A DNA stretch of 64,000 nucleotides from Clostridia bacterium (GCA_017549365.1 JAFYUZ010000100.1:1-64000), one strand, 5' to 3'; positions 24,679 to 33,585 are shown, numbered from the stretch's first letter. Translations and numbers: made by a program. Notes: generated by a model from the letters alone, not told the origin.

Positions 24679-26133
24679 TCAGTTTTCAAGTTCGTGTACG
24701 ATGGATTTGAAGCGTTTGCCGCGCTCGTCAAAGTTTTTGAAAAGATCAAAGCTTGCAGAGGCGGGCGTAAGGATGACCTTGTCACCGCTTTTTGCATATT
24801 TGCGTGCGGCGACTATGGTTTCTTTGAAATCCGAAAACTTGAAAATTTCGGTGGTATCGTCAAAATTTTTCGCTTCTTTTATTGCCGCTTCTATCTTGTC
24901 TGCTGTGGCGCCGCAAAGAAAAACTGCGCGTGCCATGCGGCAAACCGGCTCGCCCACGGGGGCGTACGGAATGTTTTTGTCATATCCGCCCATGATGAGA
25001 ACCAGCTTTTTTCTGAAAACGTCGGAAAAGCTTGACACTGCGGCAATTGTTCTTGAGGGGGACGAATCTATCGAGCTGTTGTAGTAATCTGCGCCGTCAA
25101 TGGTTGCGGTGTATTCGAGTCTGTGCTCCACTCCGCCAAAGCTTGAGGCAACCGCTTTTACGTCGTCAAGCGACACAAAATCCTCTGTTGCCGCCATTGC
25201 CGCCATATAGTTTTCGGCGTTGTGTGCACCGGGAAGCTTTATGTCGGCGCGCAAAAGAAGCTTTTCGCCGTTTTTGTATATCGCCTCGTCGTCGGCAAAA
25301 TATCCGGCAGTTTTCACCTTTGCCGAGAAAAAGCAGACTTTTTTGCCGTCTTTTTCTGCTTCTTTTGCAAACTTTTCGGTTATCTCACACGCGGCGTTGG
25401 TAACCAGCTTTCCGCCGCAGGCAAGGTTTTTGAAGATGGCTTTTTTAGAGTCGGCATATTCCTCGTAAGAGGTGTGCCAGTCGAGGTGGTTGGGGCTTAC
25501 GTTTGTTACTATTGCCACATCGGGAAAATGTCCGAGGGGCACGGGCAGAGGATTGTTTTCGAAAAATCCGATCGAATGAAGCTGGAAACTCGAAAGCTCG
25601 AGCACGGCAAAGTCCGACGGACGCATGCAGGGGGTTTCGTAAAGCAGAGGTTTTCCGATGTTGCCGCCGAGATGGACGGTATATCCTGCCTTTTCAAGGA
25701 TCTTTGCCACAAGGGTTGTGGTTGTTGTTTTTCCGTCGCTTCCCGTGACGGCAATTATCCTGCACGGGCAGATAGAAAGAAACGCTTCCATTTCGCTGGT
25801 GATAACAGCCCCGCGGGAACGTGCCCCGACAATTTCGGAAACGTCGGTGCGAAGCCCCGGAGTTTTGAAGATGACCTGCTCGGAAAGATCCGAAAGATAT
25901 TCTTCTCCCGTCACAAAGCGCACGCCTTTTTTCGTGAGGTTTTCTATATCAAGTGCAGGGTTTTCGGAAAGGGCCGAAAGGTCCTTTTTGTCGCGGGCGG
26001 TCACGATCGCGCCGCTTTCGAGAAGAAATTTTATAAGGGGGATGTTGCTTACGCCGATCCCCAAAACCGCGCAACTTTTGCCGCGAAGAAAGTTTTTGTA
26101 TTGTTCAAGCTTTTCGTTTCTGTAGTTTTCCAT
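24679..26133 (-). CDS. murD: UDP-N-acetylmuramoylalanine--D-glutamate ligase
   Basis: A 484-residue Mur ligase adding D-glutamate to UDP-MurNAc-L-alanine in peptidoglycan synthesis. The N-terminal Rossmann part has VLGIGVSNIPLIKFLLESGA, the ATP loop is VTGSDGKTTTTTLVAKIL, then GGNIGKPLL, SSFQLHSIGFF, TNVSPNHLDWH and the C-terminal GGYDKNIPY. The second residue block LSSFQL marks MurD rather than MurC/E/F. It stands apart from the usual mra/dcw cluster; its neighbours are a methyltransferase and M42 peptidases. Confidence 0.96.
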   Translation of the reverse strand: MENYRNEKLEQYKNFLRGKSCAVLGIGVSNIPLIKFLLESGAIVTARDKKDLSALSENPALDIENLTKKGVRFVTGEEYLSDLSEQVIFKTPGLRTDVSEIVGARSRGAVITSEMEAFLSICPCRIIAVTGSDGKTTTTTLVAKILEKAGYTVHLGGNIGKPLLYETPCMRPSDFAVLELSSFQLHSIGFFENNPLPVPLGHFPDVAIVTNVSPNHLDWHTSYEEYADSKKAIFKNLACGGKLVTNAACEITEKFAKEAEKDGKKVCFFSAKVKTAGYFADDEAIYKNGEKLLLRADIKLPGAHNAENYMAAMAATEDFVSLDDVKAVASSFGGVEHRLEYTATIDGADYYNSSIDSSPSRTIAAVSSFSDVFRKKLVLIMGGYDKNIPYAPVGEPVCRMARAVFLCGATADKIEAAIKEAKNFDDTTEIFKFSDFKETIVAARKYAKSGDKVILTPASASFDLFKNFDERGKRFKSIVHELEN

Positions 26134-26158
26134 AAGAAACTGCCTTTCATTGAAAAAA

Positions 26159-26794
26159 TTATGCTTTTTTTGCCTTTATCAATCTATAATATTCGGTGTC
26201 GCATTCGATAATGTCAACTATCTCAAAGCCTGCTTTTTCAAGAAGCGCGGCTTCTTCTTCGACGGTTATGGGCGTGTCGATGTGGGGGCGGGCATCCTTG
26301 TTTTCGTAATAGTCGGCAAGGCACGCCGCCTCTTCTTGTGCATCGTTTGCGTATTTGTCCGAGTTTATGAAGATGCCTCCGGGTTTGAGCGAGTTGTATA
26401 TTCTGTCAAAAAGTCTTTTTTTGTCTTCTTTCAGAAAATGATGGAGTGCCGAGGAGGAGATGACGGCATCATATCCTTCGCCCAGATCGACCGTGAAAAA
26501 ATCGCCCACGATCTTTGTCACCTTGTCTGCAAAATCGCGCTTGTCAAGCTCTGCAAGCATGTTTTCGGAAATGTCGGCGGCAAAAACTTTTGCATTTTCA
26601 AAACGTCTGAACAGATATATCAGTTCAAGTCCTGTACCTGCGCCGAGATCCAGCACCTTTTCGGTGTCGTCGGGAAGATTTTCTGTTATCATTTCTTTTG
26701 TGCGCATAAAAACAGTGTGCACTTCGTCATAACATTCTGCGGCTTTTCTGTTGAAAAAATCGCGCATGCTTTCGTTTCTTTCGTTAAGATCCAT
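26159..26794 (-). CDS. Class I SAM-dependent methyltransferase
   Basis: A 211-residue Rossmann methyltransferase. Motif I is VLDLGAGTGLELIYLFRRF, followed by VFAADISENMLAELDKR, VGDFFTVDLGEGYDAVISSSALHHF and the post-motif FDRIYNSLKPGGIFINSDKY. No substrate can be assigned. It is the first gene of the long minus-strand run; a promoter lies at 26851-26879. Confidence 0.88.
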   Translation of the reverse strand: MDLNERNESMRDFFNRKAAECYDEVHTVFMRTKEMITENLPDDTEKVLDLGAGTGLELIYLFRRFENAKVFAADISENMLAELDKRDFADKVTKIVGDFFTVDLGEGYDAVISSSALHHFLKEDKKRLFDRIYNSLKPGGIFINSDKYANDAQEEAACLADYYENKDARPHIDTPITVEEEAALLEKAGFEIVDIIECDTEYYRLIKAKKA

Positions 26795-26850
26795 TTATTA
26801 TTACCCCTTTAAAAAAAGCGATACAACCGCATTCTATTCCATCATATAAC

Positions 26851-26879
26851 ATTATAATCCCTTTCTGTAAAATAATCAA
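26851..26879 (-). promoter_or_regulatory. Promoter for the methyltransferase-murD-M42 unit
   Basis: TTGATT (26879-26874) and TATAAT (26856-26851) on the minus strand, spacer 17 bp, about 57 bp before the start codon. Confidence 0.78.
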
Positions 26880-26929
26880 TCCCTTTTTTCCCACGAATAC
26901 GATTTTTGAAAATAAAAATATCAAATCTC

Positions 26930-26958
26930 TTGACTTTTCTGTGGGGGTATGATATACT
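26930..26958 (+). promoter_or_regulatory. Promoter for the dockerin gene
   Basis: TTGACT (26930-26935) and TATACT (26953-26958), spacer 17 bp, 43 bp before the start codon. It is divergent from the methyltransferase promoter about 50 bp away. Confidence 0.82.
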
Positions 26959-27001
26959 TCATTATATATGTCATAATGTATAATTTTACGGGGTGAATAA
27001 A

Positions 27002-27307
27002 ATGAAAAATTGGAAAAAATGTCTTGCACTTGTTTTTGCTGTGATTCTTTGCAGCCTTTCGGCGATCACTGTTTTTGCCGAGATAGACAATTTCATCAAC
27101 GCTGACTGGGACAAAGACTACGAATCGGGGGATGTTAACGGCGACGGAAACGTAAATTCCGACGACATTCTTCTCATCAGAAAATACATTGCAGGTCTTG
27201 TGGGCGATGCCGACATCGAATATGATGCCGCAGACGTCAACCTTGATTCGAGCGTAAATTCCGACGATCTTCTTATCATCAGAAAGATGGTTGCAGGTCT
27301 TGTATAA
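27002..27307 (+). CDS. Secreted stand-alone type I dockerin protein
   Basis: A 101-residue protein: signal peptide (MKNWKKCLALVFAVILCSLS through AITVFA) and then almost only a type I dockerin. Its two calcium-binding repeats read DVNGDGNVNSDDILLIRKYIAGL and DVNLDSSVNSDDLLIIRKMVAGL. Dockerins bind cohesins on cellulosome scaffolds or cell-surface anchors; they are normally fused to a catalytic module, which is absent here. The start is the ATG ten bases after the GGGGTGA site; the GTG inside that site is not used. Neighbour downstream is a cytosolic metallophosphoesterase gene with no promoter of its own. Confidence 0.9.
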   Translation: MKNWKKCLALVFAVILCSLSAITVFAEIDNFINADWDKDYESGDVNGDGNVNSDDILLIRKYIAGLVGDADIEYDAADVNLDSSVNSDDLLIIRKMVAGLV

Positions 27308-27340
27308 TTTTTGCAAAACAAGCGTTTTTTAAGAAAAGCT

Positions 27341-27373
27341 TGCGGCATGGCAGATAGCCGTGCCGCATTTTTT
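27341..27373 (+). terminator. Intrinsic terminator after the dockerin gene
   Basis: TGCGGCATGGC pairs with GCCGTGCCGCA (one mismatch) around an AGATA-type loop, then a T-run. Only 28 bases separate it from the next start codon, so the next gene depends on read-through or on processing. Confidence 0.85.
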
Positions 27374-27401
27374 ATATATCAATCGCAAAAAGGAGAAAAA
27401 C

Positions 27402-28832
27402 ATGGACGAAATAAAGCTTATACTCCCACAGATAAAAGCGCCCACAGGCGAAGCTTTTGAAATAACTCCCACAGACACGCCCGGCGTTTTCAAAACCTAC
27501 AGCGGCTCGGATCTCAATTTCGGATACGGCAACACCACGTATATAGCGTACGTTTATTCCAACGACGGAAGAAGTATGTTCTATTCCGATTCCCGCACGA
27601 ATTTCACCCTCACCATTCCCGAACCCGGTGAATACAAGGTGCACATCTGTGCCGAAAAGGATTACGTTGCCCACAACGGCAAATACATCCTTGGTTTTTC
27701 GGGTATAAAACCGATGAAAACAGATGCTGTTCCCGAATGGAAAGACGATATGGCGGGCACGATAAGCGCCGCATGGAGACCGACAAAGGAAACCAAGGTG
27801 ATCTTCCCCGAAAGCATGAGAAAGCTTTCGGCGAAAGAAAAAGCAAAGCTTGAAACCCCTGTGGAATACCAGTTTGGCTCGGCAGACTCCACAGAAGAGG
27901 ATTACAAAAAAGGTCTTGTCAGCTACAAGACAGCCGCAGGAACAAGAGTGCGCGAGATACACATCGACGCCGTTACTCCCGGCAAAAAGACTGTGGTTGC
28001 GGGCCTTTGCGATATGCACATAAACTATGTAAACGAAGAAGACGAAAACGATGCCGAAATACAGTATACCAACAAAACACGCTATTGGGGATATGGCAAC
28101 TCGCTGACCCAGCGTGCGCTTTTCGGTATGGCTTTTGCGGATATTTACGACCAGTGCATTATTGCGGGCGATATTCTCGACTATATGTCGATGGGCGCCA
28201 CACGCATGGTTATTGAAGGTATCATAAAGCCTTATCCCGACGTGCTTATGACCCCCGGCGGACACGATATCACAAAGAATATGGAAACAGGATTTAGGGA
28301 CGTGCTTCCCGTTGAAGAAAGACGTGCCCATCTGCAAAGCTTCTGGCCCCACGACCTTTTCTACGCTTCAAAGGTTGTAAACGACAGTGTTCTTTGCGTT
28401 GCCATCGACAACGGCGCAGGGACATATCTCGATTGCCAGGTAGAAAAGCTTAAGGCAGACGTTGAACTTGCCAGAAAGAACGGCTACACCCTTCTCATGT
28501 TCCAGCACGAGCCGATCGCCACCGACATTGAAAAATACGAAAATACCTCCTGCCTTGATACCAACTGTGCCGACCCTGTCAAGCAGAACTTCAATTTCCG
28601 CGGTCCCAACAACATAGGCGGCATCGACCGCGAGGTTTCGGAGGCGACAAGGAAGATCTTTGAGATCATAAAGTCAAGCCCCGACGTTATCAAGGGCGTT
28701 TTCTCGGGACATCGCCACTACAATTTCTATTACGAGATCACCGCAGATGACGGCACTCTTATTCCCCAGTACGTTATGCGCGCCAGCGCCTATGACGAAT
28801 ACGGCAATATCGCAAAGATCGTTGTTGAATAA
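27402..28832 (+). CDS. Cytosolic metallophosphoesterase with N-terminal beta domain
   Basis: A 476-residue protein without a signal peptide. The first 150 residues are beta-rich (for example FTLTIPEPGEYKVHICAEKD), then comes a calcineurin-like domain from about residue 205: LCDMHINY, IAGDILDYMSMG, TPGGHDI, FQHEPIAT and FSGHRHYNF. The usual GNHD motif is GGHD here, so the asparagine metal ligand is missing. It is a paralogue of the C-terminal part of the S-layer protein at the right window edge: both contain the KPY/LFRVDTD-like block, the inserted stretch before the last motif and the end block IPQYxxxxxxYxxxGxxxKIxV. Substrate unknown. RBS AAGGAG precedes the ATG. Confidence 0.85.
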   Translation: MDEIKLILPQIKAPTGEAFEITPTDTPGVFKTYSGSDLNFGYGNTTYIAYVYSNDGRSMFYSDSRTNFTLTIPEPGEYKVHICAEKDYVAHNGKYILGFSGIKPMKTDAVPEWKDDMAGTISAAWRPTKETKVIFPESMRKLSAKEKAKLETPVEYQFGSADSTEEDYKKGLVSYKTAAGTRVREIHIDAVTPGKKTVVAGLCDMHINYVNEEDENDAEIQYTNKTRYWGYGNSLTQRALFGMAFADIYDQCIIAGDILDYMSMGATRMVIEGIIKPYPDVLMTPGGHDITKNMETGFRDVLPVEERRAHLQSFWPHDLFYASKVVNDSVLCVAIDNGAGTYLDCQVEKLKADVELARKNGYTLLMFQHEPIATDIEKYENTSCLDTNCADPVKQNFNFRGPNNIGGIDREVSEATRKIFEIIKSSPDVIKGVFSGHRHYNFYYEITADDGTLIPQYVMRASAYDEYGNIAKIVVE

Positions 28833-28838
28833 AACAAA

Positions 28839-28863
28839 AAACTCCGCGAAAGCGGAGTTTTTT
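28839..28863. terminator. Bidirectional terminator
   Basis: AACTCCGC and GCGGAGTT around a GAAA loop, A-run before and T-run after. It separates the metallophosphoesterase gene from the converging kinase gene. Confidence 0.92.
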
Positions 28864-28879
28864 GATATTTGTTTTGCTG

Positions 28880-29986
28880 TCAGTTGTAGTATTTGTCTAC
28901 GGCGCCGCACATTTTGCCGTAGTTTGCCATCATATCTTCGCACAGGCGCATCTGGCATCTTGCGCGTTCAAGGTTGTGCTTTTCATGGGCAATGCGGAAA
29001 TATTTGTCGCCGTCGATATAGTCGTGCAGGAAACGGACAACAAGCTCGTAGGTCATGGTCATTGCCGAAAGAGCAAGACTGTCTTTTTCGGAAACGGTGA
29101 GAAAATCCTTGGTGGAGGTGATAAAACCGCGGGTGAACTGCTCGTAATATTCGAAGTTCAATCCCACCTTGGAAAGGTCCTTTTCGTCCTCGGCGGTATA
29201 GTTTGCACCGGCGCGGATGGCATCGCCGAAATCGTATGCCACAAGGCCGGGCATAACTGTGTCGAGATCGAGAACGCAGATGGGTTTTCCGCTTTCTTTA
29301 TCGATAAGGATGTTGTTGAACTTTGTGTCGTTGTGTGTTACGCGGTAGGGAAGAATTCCGCATTCGTGAAGCTCGACAAGACGGGAAAAATCATTTCTGT
29401 GCTTGTCGAGGAAAGCGATCTCCTTTTCACATTCGGCGCATCTGCCGTGCTCGTCAAGGGCGACAGCTTCGAAAAATCTTTCGGTACGCTTTTTTGTGTT
29501 GTGGAAATCGGGAATCGTTTCTGTAAGCAGGTTTGCATCAAGATCGGCAAGGATGTTCTGGAATCTGCCGAAAGCAAAGCCTGTGTTGTAAAGCACGCGT
29601 GAATCGGAAACCGTATCGTAAGAATCGCCCACGATATACTTGGAAACTCTCCAAAGGCCTGCAGAATTTTTGACAAAGTTGTTTCCGTCCTTTGCTTTTT
29701 CAAAAGAGAGGATCATGCCTGCTTCTTCGCTGTTTTCGCCGTATTTATTGGCGATGTAGTCGGAAACGATCTTGATATTGTTCATGATTACGTCGGGATT
29801 CTTGAAAACGTAATCGTTTACGCGCTGGTAAACATAGCTCTTGTGCTCGCCGTCTGCGAGAAAATCTACTTTGTATGTATCATTTATGTGTCCGTTGCCG
29901 ACGGGAGCGGCGCCGATCACTCTGCCTTCAAAGCCATATAGATCTGTGATCTCGTCGATGTTCTGCTTGAAGATCTCTTCTGTCAT
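28880..29986 (-). CDS. Phosphotransferase, N-acetylhexosamine kinase (NahK)-like
   Basis: A 368-residue APH-fold kinase. PVGNGHINDTYKVDF near the N-terminus, the catalytic loop YRVTHNDTKFNNILID and the metal-binding VLDLDTVMPGLVAYDFGDAIR match the NahK-type kinases that phosphorylate N-acetylhexosamines at C1 in salvage of host or wall glycans. The start at 29986 follows GAAAGGATAT. A strong promoter (30031-30059) precedes it. No lacto-N-biose phosphorylase or epimerase gene is next to it, so sugar specificity is inferred from family only. Confidence 0.88.
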   Translation of the reverse strand: MTEEIFKQNIDEITDLYGFEGRVIGAAPVGNGHINDTYKVDFLADGEHKSYVYQRVNDYVFKNPDVIMNNIKIVSDYIANKYGENSEEAGMILSFEKAKDGNNFVKNSAGLWRVSKYIVGDSYDTVSDSRVLYNTGFAFGRFQNILADLDANLLTETIPDFHNTKKRTERFFEAVALDEHGRCAECEKEIAFLDKHRNDFSRLVELHECGILPYRVTHNDTKFNNILIDKESGKPICVLDLDTVMPGLVAYDFGDAIRAGANYTAEDEKDLSKVGLNFEYYEQFTRGFITSTKDFLTVSEKDSLALSAMTMTYELVVRFLHDYIDGDKYFRIAHEKHNLERARCQMRLCEDMMANYGKMCGAVDKYYN

Positions 29987-30030
29987 AAGAAATATCCTTT
30001 CACTACAATAATCAGTAATCAAACTAATAC

Positions 30031-30059
30031 ATTATACAACCTTTTTCACGATTTGTCAA
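30031..30059 (-). promoter_or_regulatory. Sigma-A promoter for the NahK-like kinase
   Basis: TTGACA (30059-30054) and TATAAT (30036-30031), minus strand, spacer 17 bp: a full consensus promoter 45 bp from the start codon. Confidence 0.92.
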
Positions 30060-30120
30060 ATTTTTTTCACAATAATTTTTAAACAATTGGAACAGAAGCG
30101 GTAAAATACGCAAAAATCGG

Positions 30121-30149
30121 TTGACCGAAAGGCACAGATGCGGTATAAT
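30121..30149 (+). promoter_or_regulatory. Sigma-A promoter for the RlmD-type methyltransferase
   Basis: TTGACC (30121-30126) and TATAAT (30144-30149), spacer 17 bp, 32 bp before the start codon. Confidence 0.9.
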
Positions 30150-30181
30150 GTAAAGAGAAAAACAAAAATCGGGCGGTAAAA

Positions 30182-31549
30182 ATGGCAGAATTACTTATTA
30201 AAAACAAAGAATACGAATTGAATATCGATACCCTTTGCGGCAACGGCAACGGAGTGGGACGTATCGACGGCTTTGTCGTTTTTGTGCCCGGTACCGCCGC
30301 GGGTGATACGGTGCGGGTAAAGATCATTAAGGTGACCAAAAGCTATGCCGTGGGAAAGCTTGTGCAGATCGTTTCTCCGTCTCCATCGAGATGCGACGAC
30401 AAATGCCCCGTTTCGTCAAGGTGCGGCGGTTGCAGCTTTGGTCATATCACATACGAGGCCGAATGTGAAATAAAAAAGGCCATGATAAACGACAGTTTTT
30501 CGCACATTGGCGGACTTGATCTTGCAATCGACGAATTTTTCGGTGCACAAGAGGTTACAAGATACCGCAACAAGGCGATGTACCCCGTGGCGCAGGATAG
30601 GGACGGAAAGCTTGTTTCGGGTTTTTATGCCGCCATGTCCCACAGGGTGATAGAGCACGACGACTGCCTTATCGGACCTGCGATCTTTTCAAAAATAAAA
30701 GACGCCGCCCTTGAAATAATGACAGACCTTGATCTTTCGGCATACGATGAAGAAAAAGAAAAGGGGCTTGTCAGAAGCATTTATATGCGAAAAAGCGCGG
30801 ACGACAAGGTGCTTTTGACGATAATTGCCAACGCCGACAGTCTTGGCAACGAAAACGAAAAGGCTTTTTGCCAAAGAATAACAGGGCGTTTTCCCGAGAT
30901 ACGCGGCATTCTTCTGAACACCAACAAAAAGGCAGGCAATTCTCTGCTTGGTGAAAAATGGCGCACCCTTTGGGGAGACGAATATCTTTACGATACCCTT
31001 TGCGGCAAAAAATTCCGCATTGCCCCCGCCGCTTTTTATCAGGTAAACCACGCCCAGACCGAGCGGCTTTACGCCAAAGCGCGCGAGATGGCGCAGATAA
31101 AAAAAGGTGACGTGGTGTTTGACCTTTATTGCGGCACCGGCACTATTGGCATAATTATGGCAGAGGATGACGTAAAGCTTGTGGGTGTTGAAATATCAAA
31201 GGAAGCCACGATCGATGCGGCGCATAACGCAAAAGAAAACGGCGTTGATGCAGAATTTGTCTGCCTTGATGCAGGCGAGGCGCTGGATACGCCCAGACTT
31301 AAAGAAAAGCACCCCGACGTTATCATCATCGACCCTCCCCGAAAAGGATGCGGCGAGGAGGCGGCAAAAAAGATTTCTTCTTTTGGCGCAGACAGAATAG
31401 TGTATATTTCGTGCAATCCCCAAACCCTTGCCCGCGATCTTGTTACCTTTAAGGCCTGCGGATATTCGGCAGAAAAAGCGGTTGGTGTGGACCTTTTCCC
31501 AAGGACGGGGCATGTGGAGAGCATCGTTTCTTTGAAGCGCATTTTGTGA
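30182..31549 (+). CDS. rlmD: 23S rRNA (uracil-C5)-methyltransferase, RlmD/TrmA family
   Basis: A 455-residue RNA m5U methyltransferase. It has an N-terminal TRAM domain (about residues 1-60), the four-cysteine iron-sulfur site CDDKCPVSSRCGGCSFGH, the SAM-binding VFDLYCGTGTIGIIMA, and the catalytic block DPPRKGCGEEAAKKISSF followed by VYISCNPQTLARDL with the nucleophilic cysteine. Firmicutes carry several paralogues (RlmCD type), so the exact uridine (747 or 1939) is not certain. Confidence 0.92.
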   Translation: MAELLIKNKEYELNIDTLCGNGNGVGRIDGFVVFVPGTAAGDTVRVKIIKVTKSYAVGKLVQIVSPSPSRCDDKCPVSSRCGGCSFGHITYEAECEIKKAMINDSFSHIGGLDLAIDEFFGAQEVTRYRNKAMYPVAQDRDGKLVSGFYAAMSHRVIEHDDCLIGPAIFSKIKDAALEIMTDLDLSAYDEEKEKGLVRSIYMRKSADDKVLLTIIANADSLGNENEKAFCQRITGRFPEIRGILLNTNKKAGNSLLGEKWRTLWGDEYLYDTLCGKKFRIAPAAFYQVNHAQTERLYAKAREMAQIKKGDVVFDLYCGTGTIGIIMAEDDVKLVGVEISKEATIDAAHNAKENGVDAEFVCLDAGEALDTPRLKEKHPDVIIIDPPRKGCGEEAAKKISSFGADRIVYISCNPQTLARDLVTFKACGYSAEKAVGVDLFPRTGHVESIVSLKRIL

Positions 31550-31589
31550 CATTCGCCCGAGATCTTTCTCAAAGCTCGAGGAGGTATAT

Positions 31590-32192
31590 ATGAAAACCAA
31601 AAAAATCAGCGGCCCCGCCATATTTATGTACAGTGTGATGGCTTTTTGCGTTGCGGCGTGCGCCTCGGGGTTTTATATTTACTATTCGGGCGTGTGCGAA
31701 AATTCCGTTGTGCTTTGGAGTTCGATCGTTCTTTTTATGATACTTTATCATTTCGGTATGCGCATCGGGTTTGGACTTATAACAAAGACTTTTCCCATAA
31801 ACTACCGCCACCCGTGGTATAGACAGCGCGGTTTTGAAAAAGGGCTATACAAATTTTTGCGGGTACGCCGATGGAAAGACAAGGTGCTTACCTTTGAGCC
31901 TGACAAATACGATTTTCAAAAAAGAACTCTTGACCAGCTTGCCACCACCATGGCAAAATCCGAGCTTGACCACTGGATAAACGAGGTGATCTCGATTTCA
32001 AGCATCTTTTTCTTCTTTGTCTGGGGGTGTTTTCCTGCGTTTTTTATCACAGCCGTTGCGGCGATGATTTTTGATGCGCAGTTTATAGTTGTGCAACGAT
32101 ACAACCGCCCGATCGTGCTTAAACTGAAGAAAATGAGGGAAAACAGAAAAAACTCTGCCCCCGAATGTGATGTTTGTGCGAAAAATTGCTGA
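31590..32192 (+). CDS. Membrane protein related to the CrtO acyltransferase family
   Basis: A 200-residue protein with two hydrophobic segments near the N-terminus (about residues 10-30 and 38-60) and two more around 130-165. Between them lies YRHPWYRQRGFEKGLYKFLRVRRWKDKVLTF, which resembles the conserved core of the glycosyl-diaponeurosporenoate acyltransferase (CrtO) family. No carotenoid genes are nearby, so the substrate is probably different. RBS GAGGAGGTAT is good. It follows rlmD by 40 bp and probably shares its message. Family call is tentative. Confidence 0.6.
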   Translation: MKTKKISGPAIFMYSVMAFCVAACASGFYIYYSGVCENSVVLWSSIVLFMILYHFGMRIGFGLITKTFPINYRHPWYRQRGFEKGLYKFLRVRRWKDKVLTFEPDKYDFQKRTLDQLATTMAKSELDHWINEVISISSIFFFFVWGCFPAFFITAVAAMIFDAQFIVVQRYNRPIVLKLKKMRENRKNSAPECDVCAKNC

Positions 32193-32209
32193 ATTTTTCC
32201 CTTTTACTG

Positions 32210-32238
32210 TTTACTTTTTCTTTTGTTGAGAATATAAT
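32210..32238 (+). promoter_or_regulatory. Promoter for the lipoprotein gene
   Basis: TTTACT (32210-32215) and TATAAT (32233-32238), spacer 17 bp. A small hairpin (CCGTCA/TGACGG, 32257-32272) lies in the leader directly before the GGAGGT ribosome binding site. Confidence 0.75.
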
Positions 32239-32292
32239 ATAGTGTAATAAAAAAGTTCCGTCAGGCATGACGGGAAACGGAGGTACAAATAA

Positions 32293-32910
32293 ATGAAAAA
32301 AGTGTTATTGCTCCTTTGCGCGGTGTCTATTGCGGCATCTCTTGCGGCGTGTGCCGACAAAACAGAGGAAAACGACAAGGTGGTTCCCGACGGAGTTGAG
32401 GACGAAATTCAAAATCCCGAAGAGGATGCCAATGCAGACGCAAAGGCTGCGGATGATTCTGCCAACACCGAGGAAGACGGACAACCTTTTGATCCGTTGG
32501 GCGCACACTTTGCAGGCAGATGGGTCAATGATTCGGGCACGTCCGCAGAACTTCAGATCATAGGCGACGGAACAGAACCTTTCCAGATAATCGGCAGAAT
32601 TTACGAAACTCCCACAGAATTTCTTCAGTACGAGATCCTTGCAGATCACGCGATCTCAGAAGATGGATCTAGCGGACTTCTTGTAACCGAATATCAGTGT
32701 TATAAAATGATGGATCTTGGCGGAGGTATGTTTGAGATCAGCATACTCCCCGAAATGTCGGACGAAATACTTTTTGTCTATGACAACACTTCTGCCTCGG
32801 GAATGGAATATGTCACCTGGTACTATAAGGACGATGACAGCGACGTCATCACCTTTATACGCACAGAGACAGACGAATATATGTTGCCCGTGGAAAAGCT
32901 CAGAAACTGA
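32293..32910 (+). CDS. Lipoprotein of unknown function
   Basis: A 205-residue protein with a lipoprotein signal (KKVLLLLCAVSIAASLAAC; lipid cysteine near residue 20). The next 50 residues are an acidic, low-complexity linker rich in E, D, N and A. The remaining domain (about 70-205) is beta-rich: HFAGRWVNDSGTSAELQI, then GLLVTEYQCYKM and YVTWYYKDDDSDVITFIR, suggestive of a small beta barrel or lipocalin-like fold. I do not recognise the family. It is a single-gene unit with its own promoter and terminator. Confidence 0.85.
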   Translation: MKKVLLLLCAVSIAASLAACADKTEENDKVVPDGVEDEIQNPEEDANADAKAADDSANTEEDGQPFDPLGAHFAGRWVNDSGTSAELQIIGDGTEPFQIIGRIYETPTEFLQYEILADHAISEDGSSGLLVTEYQCYKMMDLGGGMFEISILPEMSDEILFVYDNTSASGMEYVTWYYKDDDSDVITFIRTETDEYMLPVEKLRN

Positions 32911-32931
32911 TTTTTATATTATGGCAAAGAA

Positions 32932-32962
32932 CACCGCCTCTTTGACGGAGGCGGTGGTTTTT
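32932..32962 (+). terminator. Terminator after the lipoprotein gene
   Basis: CACCGCCTC (32932-32940) pairs perfectly with GAGGCGGTG (32948-32956), followed by GTTTTTT. Confidence 0.9.
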
Positions 32963-32982
32963 TGCGGAAAGTGTGATTTTTA

Positions 32983-33510
32983 ATGAATGCAATCGTGGTT
33001 TACAAAACAAAATACGGTTCGACCGAAACTTATGCACGCTGGATAGCGCAGGAACTGGGATGCGAGGCGGTGGATGCAAAAAACGTGAAGGCGCAGGAGC
33101 TTTCGGCATACGACACAATAGTTTACGGCGGCGGCCTTTATGCCGAGGTGATAAACGGCGTAAGCCTTATTACCAAAAATCTCGACATCTTGGCGGGTAA
33201 GAAAATTGTTGTTTTTTCAACAGGCATAACCCCCATCGACTGTCGCGGATATTACGATACTTACGTTATCAAAAAGAATTTCAAAAACGGAGTACCCGAA
33301 AACCTGCGCATCTTCAATTTTTTGGGAAAAATGAAGATGGATGAGCTTTCGATGGTACACAGAACAGCTCTGAAAACTCTTAAAAAGATAATGTCGTCAA
33401 AGGAAAATCCATCAGAGATGGAAAAGCTTCTTGTGGAGCTTTGCGATGCCGACGGAGATTTTTGCGACAGAGCTTCGATAAAAGAGCTTGTGGAATACGC
33501 AAGAGGCTGA
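32983..33510 (+). CDS. Flavodoxin-domain protein
   Basis: A 175-residue protein beginning with the FMN phosphate-binding loop MNAIVVYKTKYGSTETYARWIA, then YDTIVYGGGLYAEVINGV and KKIVVFSTGITPI. This matches the flavodoxin_5/HemG-like group found in anaerobes, in which the redox partner is usually unknown. The ribosome binding site (GGAAAGTG) is modest. It lies just after the lipoprotein terminator with no clear promoter of its own. Confidence 0.88.
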   Translation: MNAIVVYKTKYGSTETYARWIAQELGCEAVDAKNVKAQELSAYDTIVYGGGLYAEVINGVSLITKNLDILAGKKIVVFSTGITPIDCRGYYDTYVIKKNFKNGVPENLRIFNFLGKMKMDELSMVHRTALKTLKKIMSSKENPSEMEKLLVELCDADGDFCDRASIKELVEYARG

Positions 33511-33585
33511 AAACAGAATAATGCAATACGAAAGAAGGAATATGACGGTTTTTGTGGTAAAAATCGATAAATATTCCTTTTTCTA

